Shown here: piece by piece, positions 1 to 9,190 of the stretch
Layout of the letters: the number at the start of each line of letters is the position of its first letter
Position numbering within the stretch: position 1 is the stretch's first letter
DNA from: Echinostoma caproni
Taxonomy: Eukaryota; Platyhelminthes; Trematoda; Plagiorchiida; Echinostomatidae
Reading direction: 5' to 3'
DNA length: 18,405 nt
NCBI GenBank assembly: GCA_900618425.1
Contig: UZAN01048384.1
Span: 5,808 to 24,212 of the forward strand
Made by a program: the position numbers and the translations under genes
Notes under the pieces: generated by a model
Databases searched by the model: none
The model's input: the letters and a program-made list of their open reading frames with translations, nothing else
Told to the model about the DNA's origin: nothing

Positions 1-365
1 CAAAGGCCTGTACTTGATCCTCGAATTTTCCTTGTGTTCATAAATGATCTGCCGAATGTGCTAGGGCCAGACAACGCCAAAATCTGGAAAACACTAAGAG
101 AGTCCGAGGACTAGCTATCACTTCGATAAACACTTAAAGCAGCATATCAATGTTCTACGGAAAACTACATTGAATTCAATGTTTCTAAATCACAAGTGTT
201 ATTTCTACACCATAGGAGTACATTCCCGTATTTCCTCGGAAATCAACAGCTGCCATATACCTTAAATGAGAAGGACCTAGGTGTAATGGTTCAAGAAGAC
301 TTGAGCTGCTCGGTCAATTGCATCAGGGTTTCGTCAGCTTGGTTTGTTTAGGCGAGTCTTTGGTT
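1..365 (+). pseudogene. Decayed non-LTR retrotransposon reverse transcriptase, C-terminal half
   Basis: The fragment starts at the window edge. Positions 1-111 read QRPVLDPRIFLVFINDLP and onward to a TAG stop, matching the block just before the catalytic YADD in CR1/Jockey-type LINEs (GxVLGPxLFxxFINDLP). The expected YADD is not present: GPDNAKIW occupies its place, so the active site is lost. From position 178 a second open stretch reads NVSKSQVLFLHHR and then LNEKDLGVMVQEDLSC, the usual block downstream of the active site. The two parts are separated by a stop and a frame change. Similarity fades after about 365, near LFRRVFG-like residues readable across frames. The lineage looks different from the LINE at 2048-5008. 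It is non-functional. Confidence 0.75.
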
Positions 366-1031
366 GAATTGAATCAGTGCTGGTCACTCGTTTGCTGTCA
401 GTAAACATACACCCTCCGGAGTGATAATAATGTGACCTTTACCACTTTCCGTTCACCACTATCTGAGAAAAGCACTTGTTTAAAACTCTTATCTTTCACG
501 TCACTATTCATCGAATTCATTGAGATTCGAACTCAGGCGCAAACTAATGGTCAAATCCTGGTGTTAGCGACCGGATTCATTCTGAACAATATTCTTTTGT
601 TTCAAATTGTTAAATTCCTGTTAAAATCACCCAATTTACAGTCTTTTTCCAAATCAGTTCGATAACAAAACTGAAGAAGTACATTTGGTACAGTGAAAAT
701 CAATGTTTATAGCGTAAACAATTGATCTCGTACATCTTTCATGATTGTCACCAGAGAGATACTGAGATCGGAATAGTATAGCTGAAGGAAGAACACGGTA
801 ATTGCATTCAAGCTACCAGAAAAGTGTGCTATGATTTAGAAACCTTTAAATTTCGTCTGTTTGAATAACTTTACTTGGGACAAAATTGATCCCGTACGCT
901 CATCGTGCAAGTTTTAGTAGGAAATCGAAAGTCGAAAGTTTCTCCCAAACTAACCAGTGTCCAATGATGATGCCAGCGAGTGTTATCTTAGTGACACTAT
1001 TTTTTGTTAACTGATTATTTTATGTTCGTTA

Positions 1032-1033
<2 letters not shown>
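366..1033. other. Intergenic stretch, no supportable gene
   Basis: A 77-codon frame at 432-665 has no recognisable motif and low-complexity hydrophobic content. The only structured item is a weak tRNA-like box B listed separately. Nothing else was recognised. Confidence 0.4.
495..575 (-). mobile_element. Possible tRNA-derived SINE relic
   Basis: On the minus strand, positions 534-524 read GAGTTCGAATC, close to the pol III box B consensus GGTTCGANTCC. The preceding minus-strand sequence TTTGACCATTAGTTTGCGCC resembles a tRNA anticodon region. No convincing box A and no 3' tail are visible, so this is a weak call. A chance match to box B cannot be excluded. Confidence 0.28.

Positions 1034-1075
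<42 letters not shown>
1034..1075 (+). repeat. (TGA)n trinucleotide microsatellite, 14 units
   Basis: Fourteen uninterrupted TGA units are directly visible. The flanks are not coding in any obvious way, so this looks like an ordinary slippage-prone microsatellite. Confidence 0.97.
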
Positions 1076-2047
1076 CTCTCTCCCTGTGTTGTGTCGATGT
1101 CGTTTTTTTATAAAAATCGTCACATGCATAGTTATTTTATTGCCTTCTTGCATCGATCTGACTATTATTGAATTCGTGCTCTATGCCGTGATATTATTGG
1201 CCTGTTTCCTCCTTTATCTTCCCCGGACTCGGTGAAAGGGTCACGATTTGCATCGGACGGGGGGAGGAGGAGAGGGGGGCTGTTATCTATCGATGAAATG
1301 GATCTATGGGATCAATACGACCGTGACAAAACCGTTTGGTGTTTTGGATATGATTAGCCGATGTACTTTAAAAGTGCACGAATCGATTATCAGGCTGATT
1401 GATCGATCTGAAAGAAAAGAGAACGCTTTGCCTACCGGGTTTACTGGTCACCGGATTCACGTGACAGGAGTGTAACAAAGCACCCAGACCGTTGGACTGG
1501 AGATTGATATTTTTGATTGACATTTTTCGTTTCTCGTTCTCTATGGCAGAATTGATATTATTCGATTGTTTAAATCTGTGTCGTCTATTTTATATTGAAT
1601 ATGATACAATAAATTGGAGGCATTTCATTTAGTTTTTTTCTGATATTGGCATCTACTGGAACCCCGTTTGAATGGCGATCGTTTCGGCCTGGGAAAGTGG
1701 AATTTACAGCCGCTCTCGGTGATTGTACAAGGCTCTCTGTATCTGAGTGCTCCTTGAACGGGATCCTTATGAATAGTTCTTTCTTGGGGACACAGTGTAG
1801 TTACGGATTACGGATCACGAATCACCGATGCAACTGTAGCCCAGAATCGCTCTAGTATTCGAAGGCTGAAATCTCTCTCTACCGAAATGCAGGAAAAAGG
1901 CCACAGAAGAAACGGTTCTTGTATTGTAAGGCGGGGCCTTCAAATTTCGGCCGTGCTACATTTTTTGTGCTCCAGTGAACAATTTGTCAACTTTTACGTC
2001 ACACATTGAATTTAATCGTTTGAATCAAGTTTTCTTTCATCGCTTTC
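1076..2047. other. Intergenic stretch upstream of LINE, no supportable gene
   Basis: Short open frames at 1248-1475 and 1646-1855 lack recognisable domains. A purine-rich GGGGGAGGAGGAG tract lies near 1259-1275. The 5' untranslated region or ORF1 of the LINE that follows might once have lain here, but nothing in the sequence shows it. Confidence 0.4.
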
Positions 2048-2880
2048 ATGATTATGTACGCCCCCGAATCGTTAAAGAAATTGCAACATTATGTGTTATC
2101 GCGCAAGAGTGGTATTCTCTATCAGTTAAGTCGTCAAGTTAAAAATAGATACAAAAGATGCAGACCGCCTAGATCAGGTTTCCTCAAAAACCACCCAGCA
2201 GACTGGCAAGTGGCTTTACGAAACACAAACCCTCAGAAAATGCCTATCCCTGTCATTCTTTCATAAAACGTACGATCACTATTTGGCAAAATGAGCGACT
2301 TCACGAAACTGATAAGGACGAAAAAATACCATGCGTTGGGGATAGTTATGCTGCATGAAACGTGGTTGCATCCTGACATCAACGACTCTTTGGTTGAGAT
2401 GGATTTATTTGATATGCATCGGTTGGATAGAGACTGTTTACTACGAAATGGAGGAGGTGGTCTGATAACCTATACCAAATCGTCTCGGTGTAAGTCTATA
2501 AAGATTATCTTCACTTACAACGTAGGATATATCTCATGTCTTTTGGTTGAATGTAAACCCCGTTTCCTTAGTAAATATCGTTCTATTGCGGCATCAAATA
2601 TTTACATAGCACCTTCCAGTACAACTTCTGATGTATAGACGTTTGCTGAACGTTCTGACTACACGGAACGCTCTCTTTTTATTGTTAGTGGTGATTTTAA
2701 CCATGCAGATATTCATTTCTTGACATGTCTCTCTCTCTCCACAATATTGCAAATTTCTCCACAGAGGAAACGCGCGGCTGGATCTTATGTTTTTGAACGA
2801 TCCTGACCAGTTTGCTGTGCGAAGAGGAGCCCTCTGGTAAACTCCGATCATTGTGTCATCAATGTTTTACCAAAAGTCTA
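2048..2880 (+). pseudogene. LINE ORF2 AP-type endonuclease domain, broken
   Basis: This domain nicks target DNA for target-primed reverse transcription. The motifs run in the right order: NVRSL just after the stop at 2264, HETWL with the metal-binding Glu at 2357-2359, HRLDRD, a Gly-rich GGGGL, GDFN at 2690-2701, LDLMFLN near 2780, and NSDHCVI at about 2840-2857 with the catalytic Asp and His at 2846-2851. The same frame carries the domain from 2048 to beyond GDFN, interrupted by TAA at 2264 and TAG at 2636. Frame changes near 2760 and 2837 are then needed to reach the SDH motif. All key catalytic residues are still spelled, so the decay is mainly stops and indels. The part before NVRSL (2048-2260) is basic and unassigned. 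Confidence 0.85.
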
Positions 2881-2902
2881 GTCAAAGAAACATCATAGCA
2901 CA

Positions 2903-4847
2903 TTGACACGTACATCTAGCCGGAAGATTTTTCATAGGCTGTGTGACCCGGTCCATTTGGCATCACTGAGAGAAATGGTCTCTGGTACAAATTTCGATCA
3001 GTTCTTTGATCCCAGTGTCTCGATCGAGTGTGAACATCTCACGAGCTATTTGAACTTCTTTTTGACATCTGCTGCCCCATATCATGTATATACATCAGTC
3101 ACGCCAGATTTTCTTCTCCCACTTTGAAGACCCTCAGAACAACCAAGGAATGGGCATATAAAAATCGTGATCGACCTTTAGTTAAACAAACGTCAGTACT
3201 GATCGAGCATGAGATCCAAAATCTTGACAAACTCTACACTGAAACCCTTCTTGGTGACCGTAATTGCAAGCAAATCTGGAGCGCTATGAAAAAAACTTTG
3301 TGAAACAAAAGTCAGACTATGCGGGCTCCAACCCACAGCAGATGAACTCAACTGCATGTTTTCCACGTCAACTGAAACTGAAGTATCGCATCCTTATTTC
3401 CAATCAGTTGACCATCGTGAAGTTTCACATATCAATTCTAATCAGGTGCATGCACAGCTAAAGTGCCTAAAAATATCAAAAGCTTCCGGTCCTGACGGAC
3501 TATGTCCAGTGTGCATTATTTGGCGGAGCCACTTGCCGGTATGTTCAACCGCTGCTTCGAGGAACGAAAAATTGTCGGCTGCCGGAAACCTGTGTGCATT
3601 ACACCAGTCCCCCAAAAAGAAGCTGGGAAAATACGACCAATCGCCTGCACTTCTATTTTACTCAACATTTTCGAAAAGTTTATGCTCAGTAACATTATTC
3701 CCAATACTGGGTAGCTAGATGAAAACCAATTCACTTTTCGCAAACAACGTTCTACCTTAGATGCTCTCGCTGATTTGGCAAACTCAGTTTTGCGATCCCT
3801 AGACATGCACGGCAGGGCATTTTGTGTGTGTTTCCTCGATTATAGTAACGCTTTTAACTGTGTTGACAGGAGCAGGCTTTTGCCTCTACTCCAAGGTGCT
3901 GGAATGTCCAATAATGCGCTCTCTCTGCTCAAGATTATTTTGCTGGTAGAAAACAATTCACTTCGTGAATTGTGTTCTACGTACCAGTCAACTCAGGGTG
4001 CTCCAGAGAGCAATTCTGTCCCCCTTTCTTTTCTCTTTCTATGTTCGTGACCTTCCCACTAACCCAAATGACCTTCCAATTAAGTATGCTGATGATGTTA
4101 CAATAGGCTCCAAATTCCAAGGTGATTTTCGCTTCTCACATCTTCAAACTAGTTTATCTGCCTTAAACTTATGGTCTTCGTCTTCCAAGTTATCTCTCAA
4201 CGTATCTAAATGTAGCGATGTCACTTTTTAGCTCGCCAAAGGAGAACGGCAACATTCTTTTGAAAGAAATTATTCTGCACTCTATGTTGACAACCAGCCT
4301 GTTCCCCCAGTAAACTCTCTACAATACACCGGTGTCACTATCTGCCAAGAGCTCACCTGGACCTCACATTTAACTTCTACTTTTGTAAAGATTCGACGGT
4401 TGTTTCTTTATTACCCGCTTGCGCTATTTAAAAGTTCCACTGTATTTACTCACTCGATTTGTATATTCTTGTGTTGTTACTCATCTTCTCTACTGCTCCC
4501 CAGTTTTACTTGCCGGTCTTAGAGTTAAAGATTACACAATTCTACGTCGGTCTATTAAAATTATTTCTCGCTCAAGCGGTATTCCTTATTTGCACTTGTT
4601 TAACTTTATCGCCGATAAACATTTTACCTCTTGCGATAACCTCTGTAACTTTATTCTATCGGACACCACTCACCCATTACACACAGAACGTAAACAATGC
4701 AGATCCACTTCTGTCACAAGGTGTCGTTATAAACTGGTGCATGCTCGTACCACCGCTTATCGTTTATCTGTCATCCCCTATCTTTTGAGATTTCCGGCTC
4801 AAAAGGCAACCGTTAGAGAAGACTTTTTGAAATTCCTACGCAATTGA
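2903..4847 (+). pseudogene. LINE ORF2 linker, reverse transcriptase and C-terminal region, broken
   Basis: The linker is visible at 2903-3303, including IQNLDKLYTETLLGDRNC and IWSAMKKTL before a TGA at about 3301. Reverse transcriptase blocks follow in changing frames: KISKASGPDGLC near 3470-3503; CITPVPQKEAGKIRPIAC near 3590-3645; RSTLDALADLANSVLRS near 3750-3800; motif A as FLDYSNAFNCVD near 3833-3868; AILSPFLFSFYVRDLP near 4010-4060; and YADDVTIGS with YADD at 4085-4096. The downstream SLNVSKC ends in a stop at 4229-4231. The C-terminal part at 4419-4847 reads FVYSCVVTHLLYCSPVL and RRSIKIISRSSGIPYLH, typical of CR1-type elements. At least four frame changes and several stops make it non-coding, though the motif A and C aspartates survive. 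Confidence 0.85.
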
Positions 4848-4978
4848 TATTCATTTTCAAACTTTTTACTCCACATTCCTTTGAATTGACGATACTGTTT
4901 TTTCTCACTTTTTTGTGACTATATGCGACGATAAATGTTCCTGAAGTGCAAGAAGCTGAAAATCCATCCATTAGGATG

Positions 4979-5008
4979 AATAAAGCGATTTTTGACTTTG
5001 ACTTTGAA
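4979..5008 (+). repeat. LINE 3' terminus: AATAAA and TTTGAC hexamer tail
   Basis: AATAAA at 4979-4984 is followed from 4991 by TTTGACTTTGACTTTGA. Short 3' terminal tandem repeats instead of poly(A) are typical of several CR1/Jockey-type lineages and are thought to be recognised by the element's reverse transcriptase at integration. The repeat marks the end of the element that begins upstream. Confidence 0.7.
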
Positions 5009-5229
5009 ATCAACGGGATTCAATGTTAGGTAAATAGAAATATCATTGGACAAACGGATATCAACCGATTACCGTTCCTGTTCCTCGAGTCACGTCTTCT
5101 GTTTGAACTCCATAGTCTTTGATTGGTCGACACTTTTAGCCTGCGGTCCGATGTCCGGGAACTGGAACGCGTAGGCGTTTGGTTGGCGTCATCTCAGTGA
5201 GCTAACCTACCACACTCAGATGGGACTTT

Positions 5230-5480
5230 CCTTCATCGGAATGAGTCAAATATTCTTATCGATAAACATTTCCGGATAGCCATTGTCCTGCAGCTTTCGG
5301 TGGATAAAGCCCAGTTCATCTCATTCGGTCCCAACAGGTTCGGAGTGGCATTGAACTGAGCATAACACCAAATAGAGAGGTAGTGGTGAAAGGGTTTAAA
5401 TCTCAGACTTTGGACCCCGTTGACAAGTAGCACCTTTTGGATGCAAACAGTATTAGCATCCAAAAACACCCGGTCTGATA
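5230..5480 (+). pseudogene. Possible reverse transcriptase fragment
   Basis: A plus-strand frame around 5275-5355 reads LQLSVDKAQFISFG, which resembles the conserved block after the catalytic site of LINE reverse transcriptases (NVDKTQFMSFG-like). About 40 codons later, VKGLNLRLWTPL recalls the KDLGLW block that should follow at about that distance. Stops and frame changes intervene and no YADD is seen. It is directly downstream of the 3' end of the preceding LINE, so it would be an independent, older insertion. The call rests on two short motifs. Confidence 0.35.
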
Positions 5481-5810
5481 TAGGGAAACGCTACGCATAC
5501 ACACTTCTAATTAATGATTATTTTTCAACGCGAAACCGTTGACTAGTTCCTCGATGTTTGGGCACCTCATTACTATTACCCTGCCTTGGATGAATTTTCG
5601 ATCTGTTTGATTCACCATTATCGTATGAGGTTATATTTCCTTTGCGATTTCATCAATCGTTTTGTGATCAATGTACGAGTAGGTGCTCACCTTTTTTGCT
5701 GGTGGATCAAACGCACACCACACGTATCGCGAAACAATCTTACCGTTAACCTAGTTTCCGAAGCAGAATTCCAGCTCGGGTCCAATTTGTTCACATTTGC
5801 ATCGAACTAC

Positions 5811-6248
5811 TGTGGTAGTCCTGGATCACGAGATGACGTTTACCACGGAGCGATACGTTACAGTTTTCCGACAACTGTAATGAAGCGAGCTTCCCACGTG
5901 ACGTCAGCAGTGCCCGTACGCGTCACAGCTTCTGGACTACATACCATAGGTTAACTGTACCAACCAATCAGAAACCGTGCGGCCCAAGCAGAAGCTGAAC
6001 AACACTAGAAACACTGGCGCACCATTGGCAGACGCTTGGATGACAAATGAATTTGTTTTGTACATATTATTTAATCCCTCTGATTTCTTTCAATAAACGA
6101 ACTGCTATCCCTATGGCCTTTCCCTCGCGTCTCGATTACGTGGAATACTGCATGCAAGTACCAGTGTGATCCAGTGCTTACGTTGCGTCCGTGATTTCTA
6201 ATTCACGGTTCGTACTTCGTGATCAATGCATACTGCAATTACTACACC
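5811..6248 (+). mobile_element. Short retroposon family, copy D (plus)
   Basis: Aligned by eye with 12577-13007 on the same strand and with 13344-13788 and 16627-17085 on the opposite strand. Shared landmarks in order are the 5' start TGTGG, then CACGAGATGACG, CGTTACAGTTT, GACGTCAGCAGTGCC, CCAACCAATCAGA, AATAAACGAACTGCTA (AATAAA at 6092-6097), CCTCGCGTCTCGAT, GTGTGATCCAGTGCTTA and a 3' end in ATTACTACAC. It has no protein-coding capacity; the 122-codon frame that overlaps its start is incidental. The fixed 5' end and variable ACT-rich 3' end fit a SINE-like retroposon more than a DNA transposon. Its 3' end is nearly identical to 18143-18247 read on the minus strand. Confidence 0.75.
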
Positions 6249-6829
6249 TAAGTGATGAGTACGGTGTAGTATGAACATCGCTTTAGTTGTAAATGGGCAC
6301 GACGCATAGGTGATACATCGATCCTTCCGAGTGCAATCAGGCGGTTTTTTCAGCGTGAATTCACATGGGCGAAATGCGTTTTGACCATGACGATGAAGCG
6401 GGAAGAAACAACCGCAATCGGGCTGATCAGTAGGTGTCAGGTGATATGATTTGGGTCCGAACAATTTCGCTAACAAGCTGAGTTTCATTGGTGTTTCTTA
6501 TTTATGCCGGTAGGAGCGGTATAGATCTGTACTCCATCAGTCCAGAAACAGAGTTCAAACTCCACCGCCACCGCATAACGTTTACGTGTATTCCAATTTC
6601 CCCTGACTGATCCAAACCTGATTTCACAAAACCGGCTTGGGTAAAATTCTGTTTATGGGAACTGAATTAAAAAAGGAAGAAAATTAGAAACACAATAAAA
6701 GATCTATTTAAATATTTAGCTATTGTATCTGATTGCCTATTGGTTTCATCTTCAGACGAGGACGCTTTGATCAAACGTGACCTTTGAATGATTGAGCGAG
6801 TGACAGTTATGGCCGGACAGTCACTAATC
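6249..6829. other. Intergenic stretch, no supportable gene
   Basis: A 96-codon minus-strand frame at 6488-6198 overlaps the end of retroposon copy D and shows no domain. AT-rich sequence follows at 6650-6730. The 3' body of the minus-strand SINE may extend into the last part of this stretch, but no end could be fixed. Confidence 0.35.
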
Positions 6830-6883
6830 GATCCCATATATATTTGTAAGCGATGGAAATGTTTGTGATGACCGACACAAAGA

Positions 6884-6928
6884 GCACTGGATAGGTGTTT
6901 CGTCCTGTTTGGGACTCGTCAGCAGTGC
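6884..6928 (-). ncRNA. Hammerhead ribozyme motif
   Basis: On the minus strand, stem I 5' strand GCACTG (6928-6923) is followed by the invariant core CTGACGA (6922-6916). Stem II is GTCC/GGAC closed by loop CAAACA (6915-6902), and the second core element GAAA is at 6901-6898. Stem III is very short, running from ACACC to TAT. The cleavage triplet is ATC, with its last base at 6890. Stem I 3' strand CAGTGC (6889-6884) pairs perfectly with the 5' strand over six base pairs. All invariant core bases are present. Stem III is weak: the usual GTC is ATC here, so the C-G pair next to the core becomes C-A. Efficient cleavage is therefore uncertain. Confidence 0.85.
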
Positions 6929-6948
6929 GTACTTTTGTGTCCCTGTCA

Positions 6949-7002
6949 GGACTCGAACCCCAAACATTCGGGTCGGGACTTCAAACCCTCACCCCTGAGC
7001 TA
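6949..7002 (-). promoter_or_regulatory. Internal RNA polymerase III promoter (boxes A and B)
   Basis: Box A is TAGCTCAGGGGTG at 7002-6990 and box B is GGTTCGAGTCC at 6959-6949, on the minus strand. The spacing is about 30 bp, normal for a tRNA-type promoter. The sequence between does not form a convincing mature tRNA, so this is a SINE promoter and not a tRNA gene. Confidence 0.75.
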
Positions 7003-7030
7003 CACGGTCGACGTTGAACACCTTGTGCGA

Positions 7031-7130
7031 GTGGTTCAATCGATTTAGAGTAGAACAGGGGTAAGGGGTTGAAGTCCCAGCCCAAATGTTTGCGGTTCGA
7101 GTCCTTACAGGAATAAAAAAAGTACGCACT
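7031..7130 (+). mobile_element. Second SINE copy, truncated at the ribozyme boundary
   Basis: The plus strand repeats the tRNA-derived head of the minus-strand SINE: GTTCAA start, box A region TAGAACAGGGGTAAGG at 7051-7066, GTTGAAGTCCCAGCCC, box B GGTTCGAGTCC at 7094-7104, then AAAGTACGCACT. Similarity stops at 7130, within the position that would be stem I of the hammerhead, and unrelated sequence follows. Box A has lost the CTCAG spelling, so this copy looks older or less constrained. With 6923-7018 it forms a long imperfect inverted repeat around a short palindromic centre (TTGAAC and GTTCAA at about 7014-7039). Confidence 0.7.
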
Positions 7131-8254
7131 TATCTATCCCGTATATGCTTCCACAATTTGGAACCAAAAGCAACCGGTTTCTTGCTTCAGCCTTCTTGAA
7201 ACACCAATTATGTAATACTGTCATCTATCTATTCCATAAACTGGCCGACGACTTCAATTCCATACAATATAACCCACATCTAATTGCCAAACCAGACCAT
7301 TTTAAGCATAATTATCGTGGTGACAGACCCTTGGTTACTAAGGCGACGTAACTTTCATATAAGGATGATTTTGCAAGTGACACAAAGAACGGCAGCTTTC
7401 AGTGTCTATGAAATGAAGTAAAACTGGCATATTCCATTAAGTAGCTCTGCTCTGCTCAAGGCATTGGCTGTTTACTGCTCATTCAGCCAAAGATCGATAG
7501 TTTCGAACTCCCCTCCACTAGAGACTCGTGGCTTGACGCATAAAATATAGGCACCTTTTATGTGTCCTTAAGAATTTATCCATTGTCCATCATAAAATTA
7601 CACAGTGATCCAGAGAAGCATTTCTGTTCGAAGTTAGATCTCAGTCACGTGATCATATCTCTGCCATAAACGTACCCATTAAGAAACACAATGTATTGAT
7701 GTATTGACCTGGGTTGGTGTGGTAATCGGAAATGTATTGAATATTGGAATACAAGAACCTATACTGTAATACTCGGAACTATATTAGCTTCAACCCGAAC
7801 TGCGGGCACCAATTGGTAGCAGCAAGTGCCAATGTTTACTGATAGAAATAGAGCATGTTCAGCTTCCTGAACTTTGATTGGATGACATGAAGCTGTACCT
7901 GGTCATAGTTGGAATTCGGTCACGTATTTCAAGATCACCACAGTTCAGTATGCGTATCATCGATAAAAATTATCGTATAAAAACGTGAGTTTACTCATCA
8001 AATTTAAACGAAATCCAATAACTAATGATTAGGCTCATTCCATTGTTTCGAACCAGGAAAACTAACACTATCTAAATGACCAAGTGCCCTGGTTTAGGTA
8101 TTCATATCCCACCTTGGAATTCTTCTATCTGCGAACCAACGCGGCAAATATCACATGCCGTGGCAACTTATAAAAGGGATGCAAAGAATATTTAATTCCG
8201 TGAATGGAATGCAAGGAGGTTGGTCGATTGCGCCTCAGCTCTCTACTCGATGAG
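7131..8254. other. Intergenic stretch, no supportable gene
   Basis: A 68-codon frame at 7145-7351 shows no domain. A box B-like GGAGTTCGAAACT is present on the minus strand at 7511-7499, possibly a scrap of another tRNA-derived SINE, but no box A is evident. The rest is AT-rich unique-looking sequence. Confidence 0.35.
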
Positions 8255-8600
8255 TAGAGTAATGATGTAGTGACCGGTGAAGTGATAGGTTATAGTAATC
8301 CCAATCGGAATAGGGCTCACCAACAACTTCCGGGATTCAACGACACAGAGACAAGAGAAGAACATGGTTACGAGAGAGGCAGTCCGTTCATCAGAAGACA
8401 TCAAACCGATTAAATGATGTGTAAATGAAAATATTTTTGGTCTAGAATGTGCTACCAAGTCAGTGTTTGTGTTATTCCTGGATGGATTGCGGCCAATCTG
8501 ATTGGTCCAAAATAGTGATATTTTATTGGTTGCTATGTGACTGTAACGTATTGTTCCTCGGTTGGTGTTATCTCGGAGTATTGAAACGTTGAGGACGGCC
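8255..8600 (-). mobile_element. Possible diverged copy F of the short retroposon
   Basis: On the minus strand this segment shares CGAGATAAC, GAACAATACGTTACAG and ACCAATCAGATTGG in the same order as copy D, and ends with CACTACATCATTACTC, close to the end of copy E. The middle is not alignable by eye and the 5' boundary TGTGG is absent. A 145-codon minus-strand frame (8680-8243) runs across it with no recognisable domain and is best explained as incidental. Confidence 0.35.
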
Positions 8601-8640
8601 AGTTCGTGATAGAGATTATAGCAATCCTTAGTTCCTCTAC

Positions 8641-9058
8641 TTTCATGGAGCCCGTCTTCAGGATCAAAATTTATCCTCAATCACATCATGAAACCTTGGA
8701 GATTGGTTCTAACTCGAGTAATGATAGCTGCTTTTAATGAGTTTCGAATGATGAGTTGTGCTATCTTATGGGGAAAAATAAAAGTGGTCTGATCAGCTGC
8801 ATGGTGGTCAGGTAGGTAGTTTTCTTGCATTATATATCTGTGAGGTTCTGAGCTCAACCTAAACGCAGTTGGATCGATGGAGTTGTACATGCGATAAAAT
8901 AGTAGGAAGTTGAGACAGCCGTACTGTGCTCACTAGTTTTTCGTTCACGTTTCTGTTGCTCCACATGCGATACAATTCATCCCGGAAACGCCAACGTTCA
9001 CAAGCTTCACTGAAAGGGACTAAATATAGCACCAAACCTCTGTATGTGTACATGAATT
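8641..9058. other. Intergenic stretch, no supportable gene
   Basis: Short open frames on both strands show no domain or splice context that would support a gene. Confidence 0.35.
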
Positions 9059-9082
9059 CGTGTGTGTGTGTGTGTTTGTGTT

Positions 9083-9120
<38 letters not shown>
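9059..9120 (+). repeat. (TG)n microsatellite with TTTG interruptions
   Basis: About 60 bp of TG repeats are interrupted by three TTTG units in the first half. The cysteine- and valine-rich translation of this tract is an artefact of the repeat. Confidence 0.97.
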
Positions 9121-9124
<4 letters not shown>

Positions 9125-9125
9125 A

Positions 9126-9190
9126 GGCTACATAGCATCACGTTTCCGTACCGGACCCGGGTCACGAGTTCGACTCCCGTAGGAATCAGT
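9126..9190 (+). mobile_element. tRNA-like SINE head fragment
   Basis: AGTTCGACTCC at 9167-9177 matches pol III box B, and TAGCATCACG about 35 bp upstream is a degenerate box A. GGACCCGGGTCACG between them recalls a tRNA anticodon and variable region. The arms do not fold into a clean cloverleaf, so a functional tRNA is unlikely. It directly follows the TG repeat. No hammerhead core lies downstream, so it is probably a different SINE type from the one at 6830-7018. Confidence 0.45.

Larger units (their letters stand above)
2048..5008 (+). mobile_element. Degenerate CR1/Jockey-superfamily LINE (ORF2 plus 3' end)
   Basis: In order, this element shows an AP-type endonuclease, a linker, a reverse transcriptase with YADD, a C-terminal region and a 3' end with AATAAA followed by a short TTTGAC repeat. 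That order and the motif spellings fit the CR1/L2/Jockey group of non-LTR retrotransposons. The reading frame is broken by in-frame stops (for example 2264-2266 and 2636-2638) and several frame changes, so it is dead. The 5' limit is uncertain: 2048 is only the start of the first recognisable ORF2 frame, and no ORF1 was identified. No target-site duplication was found. Retention of most ORF2 domains makes this the most complete element in the window. Confidence 0.85.
6830..7018 (-). mobile_element. tRNA-derived SINE carrying a hammerhead ribozyme
   Basis: Read on the minus strand, the element begins with a tRNA-like head: TAGCTCAGGGGTG at 7002-6990 matches pol III box A, and GGTTCGAGTCC at 6959-6949 is an exact box B. 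A short spacer ACACAAAAGTACGCACT leads to a hammerhead motif at 6928-6884, followed by an unassigned AT-rich tail of uncertain end. This order (tRNA promoter, then hammerhead, then tail) is that of the schistosome Sm-alpha SINE family, from established knowledge. The element would be transcribed by RNA polymerase III and self-cleave, with LINE enzymes supplying retrotransposition. A second copy sits head to head at 7031-7130. Confidence 0.8.

Noticed and set aside
5586..5954. 122-codon plus-strand frame as a gene
   Set aside because: It runs across the 5' boundary of retroposon copy D, and no motif is recognisable.
6940..7015. Functional tRNA gene on the minus strand
   Set aside because: Boxes A and B are good, but no proper cloverleaf forms and the sequence continues directly into the hammerhead, as in SINEs.
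8243..8680. 145-codon minus-strand frame, the longest continuous non-LINE frame, as a gene
   Set aside because: It overlaps a likely diverged retroposon copy, shows no domain, and its residues track the repeat's conserved DNA blocks.
1034..9120. CRISPR-like or other prokaryotic repeat system
   Set aside because: Repeats here are microsatellites or dispersed retroposons; there is no regular repeat-spacer array, and the LINEs and splice-like sites indicate an animal genome.
9126..9190. Functional tRNA gene
   Set aside because: Box B is good, but acceptor and D arms do not pair and the element follows a microsatellite, so a SINE relic is more likely.
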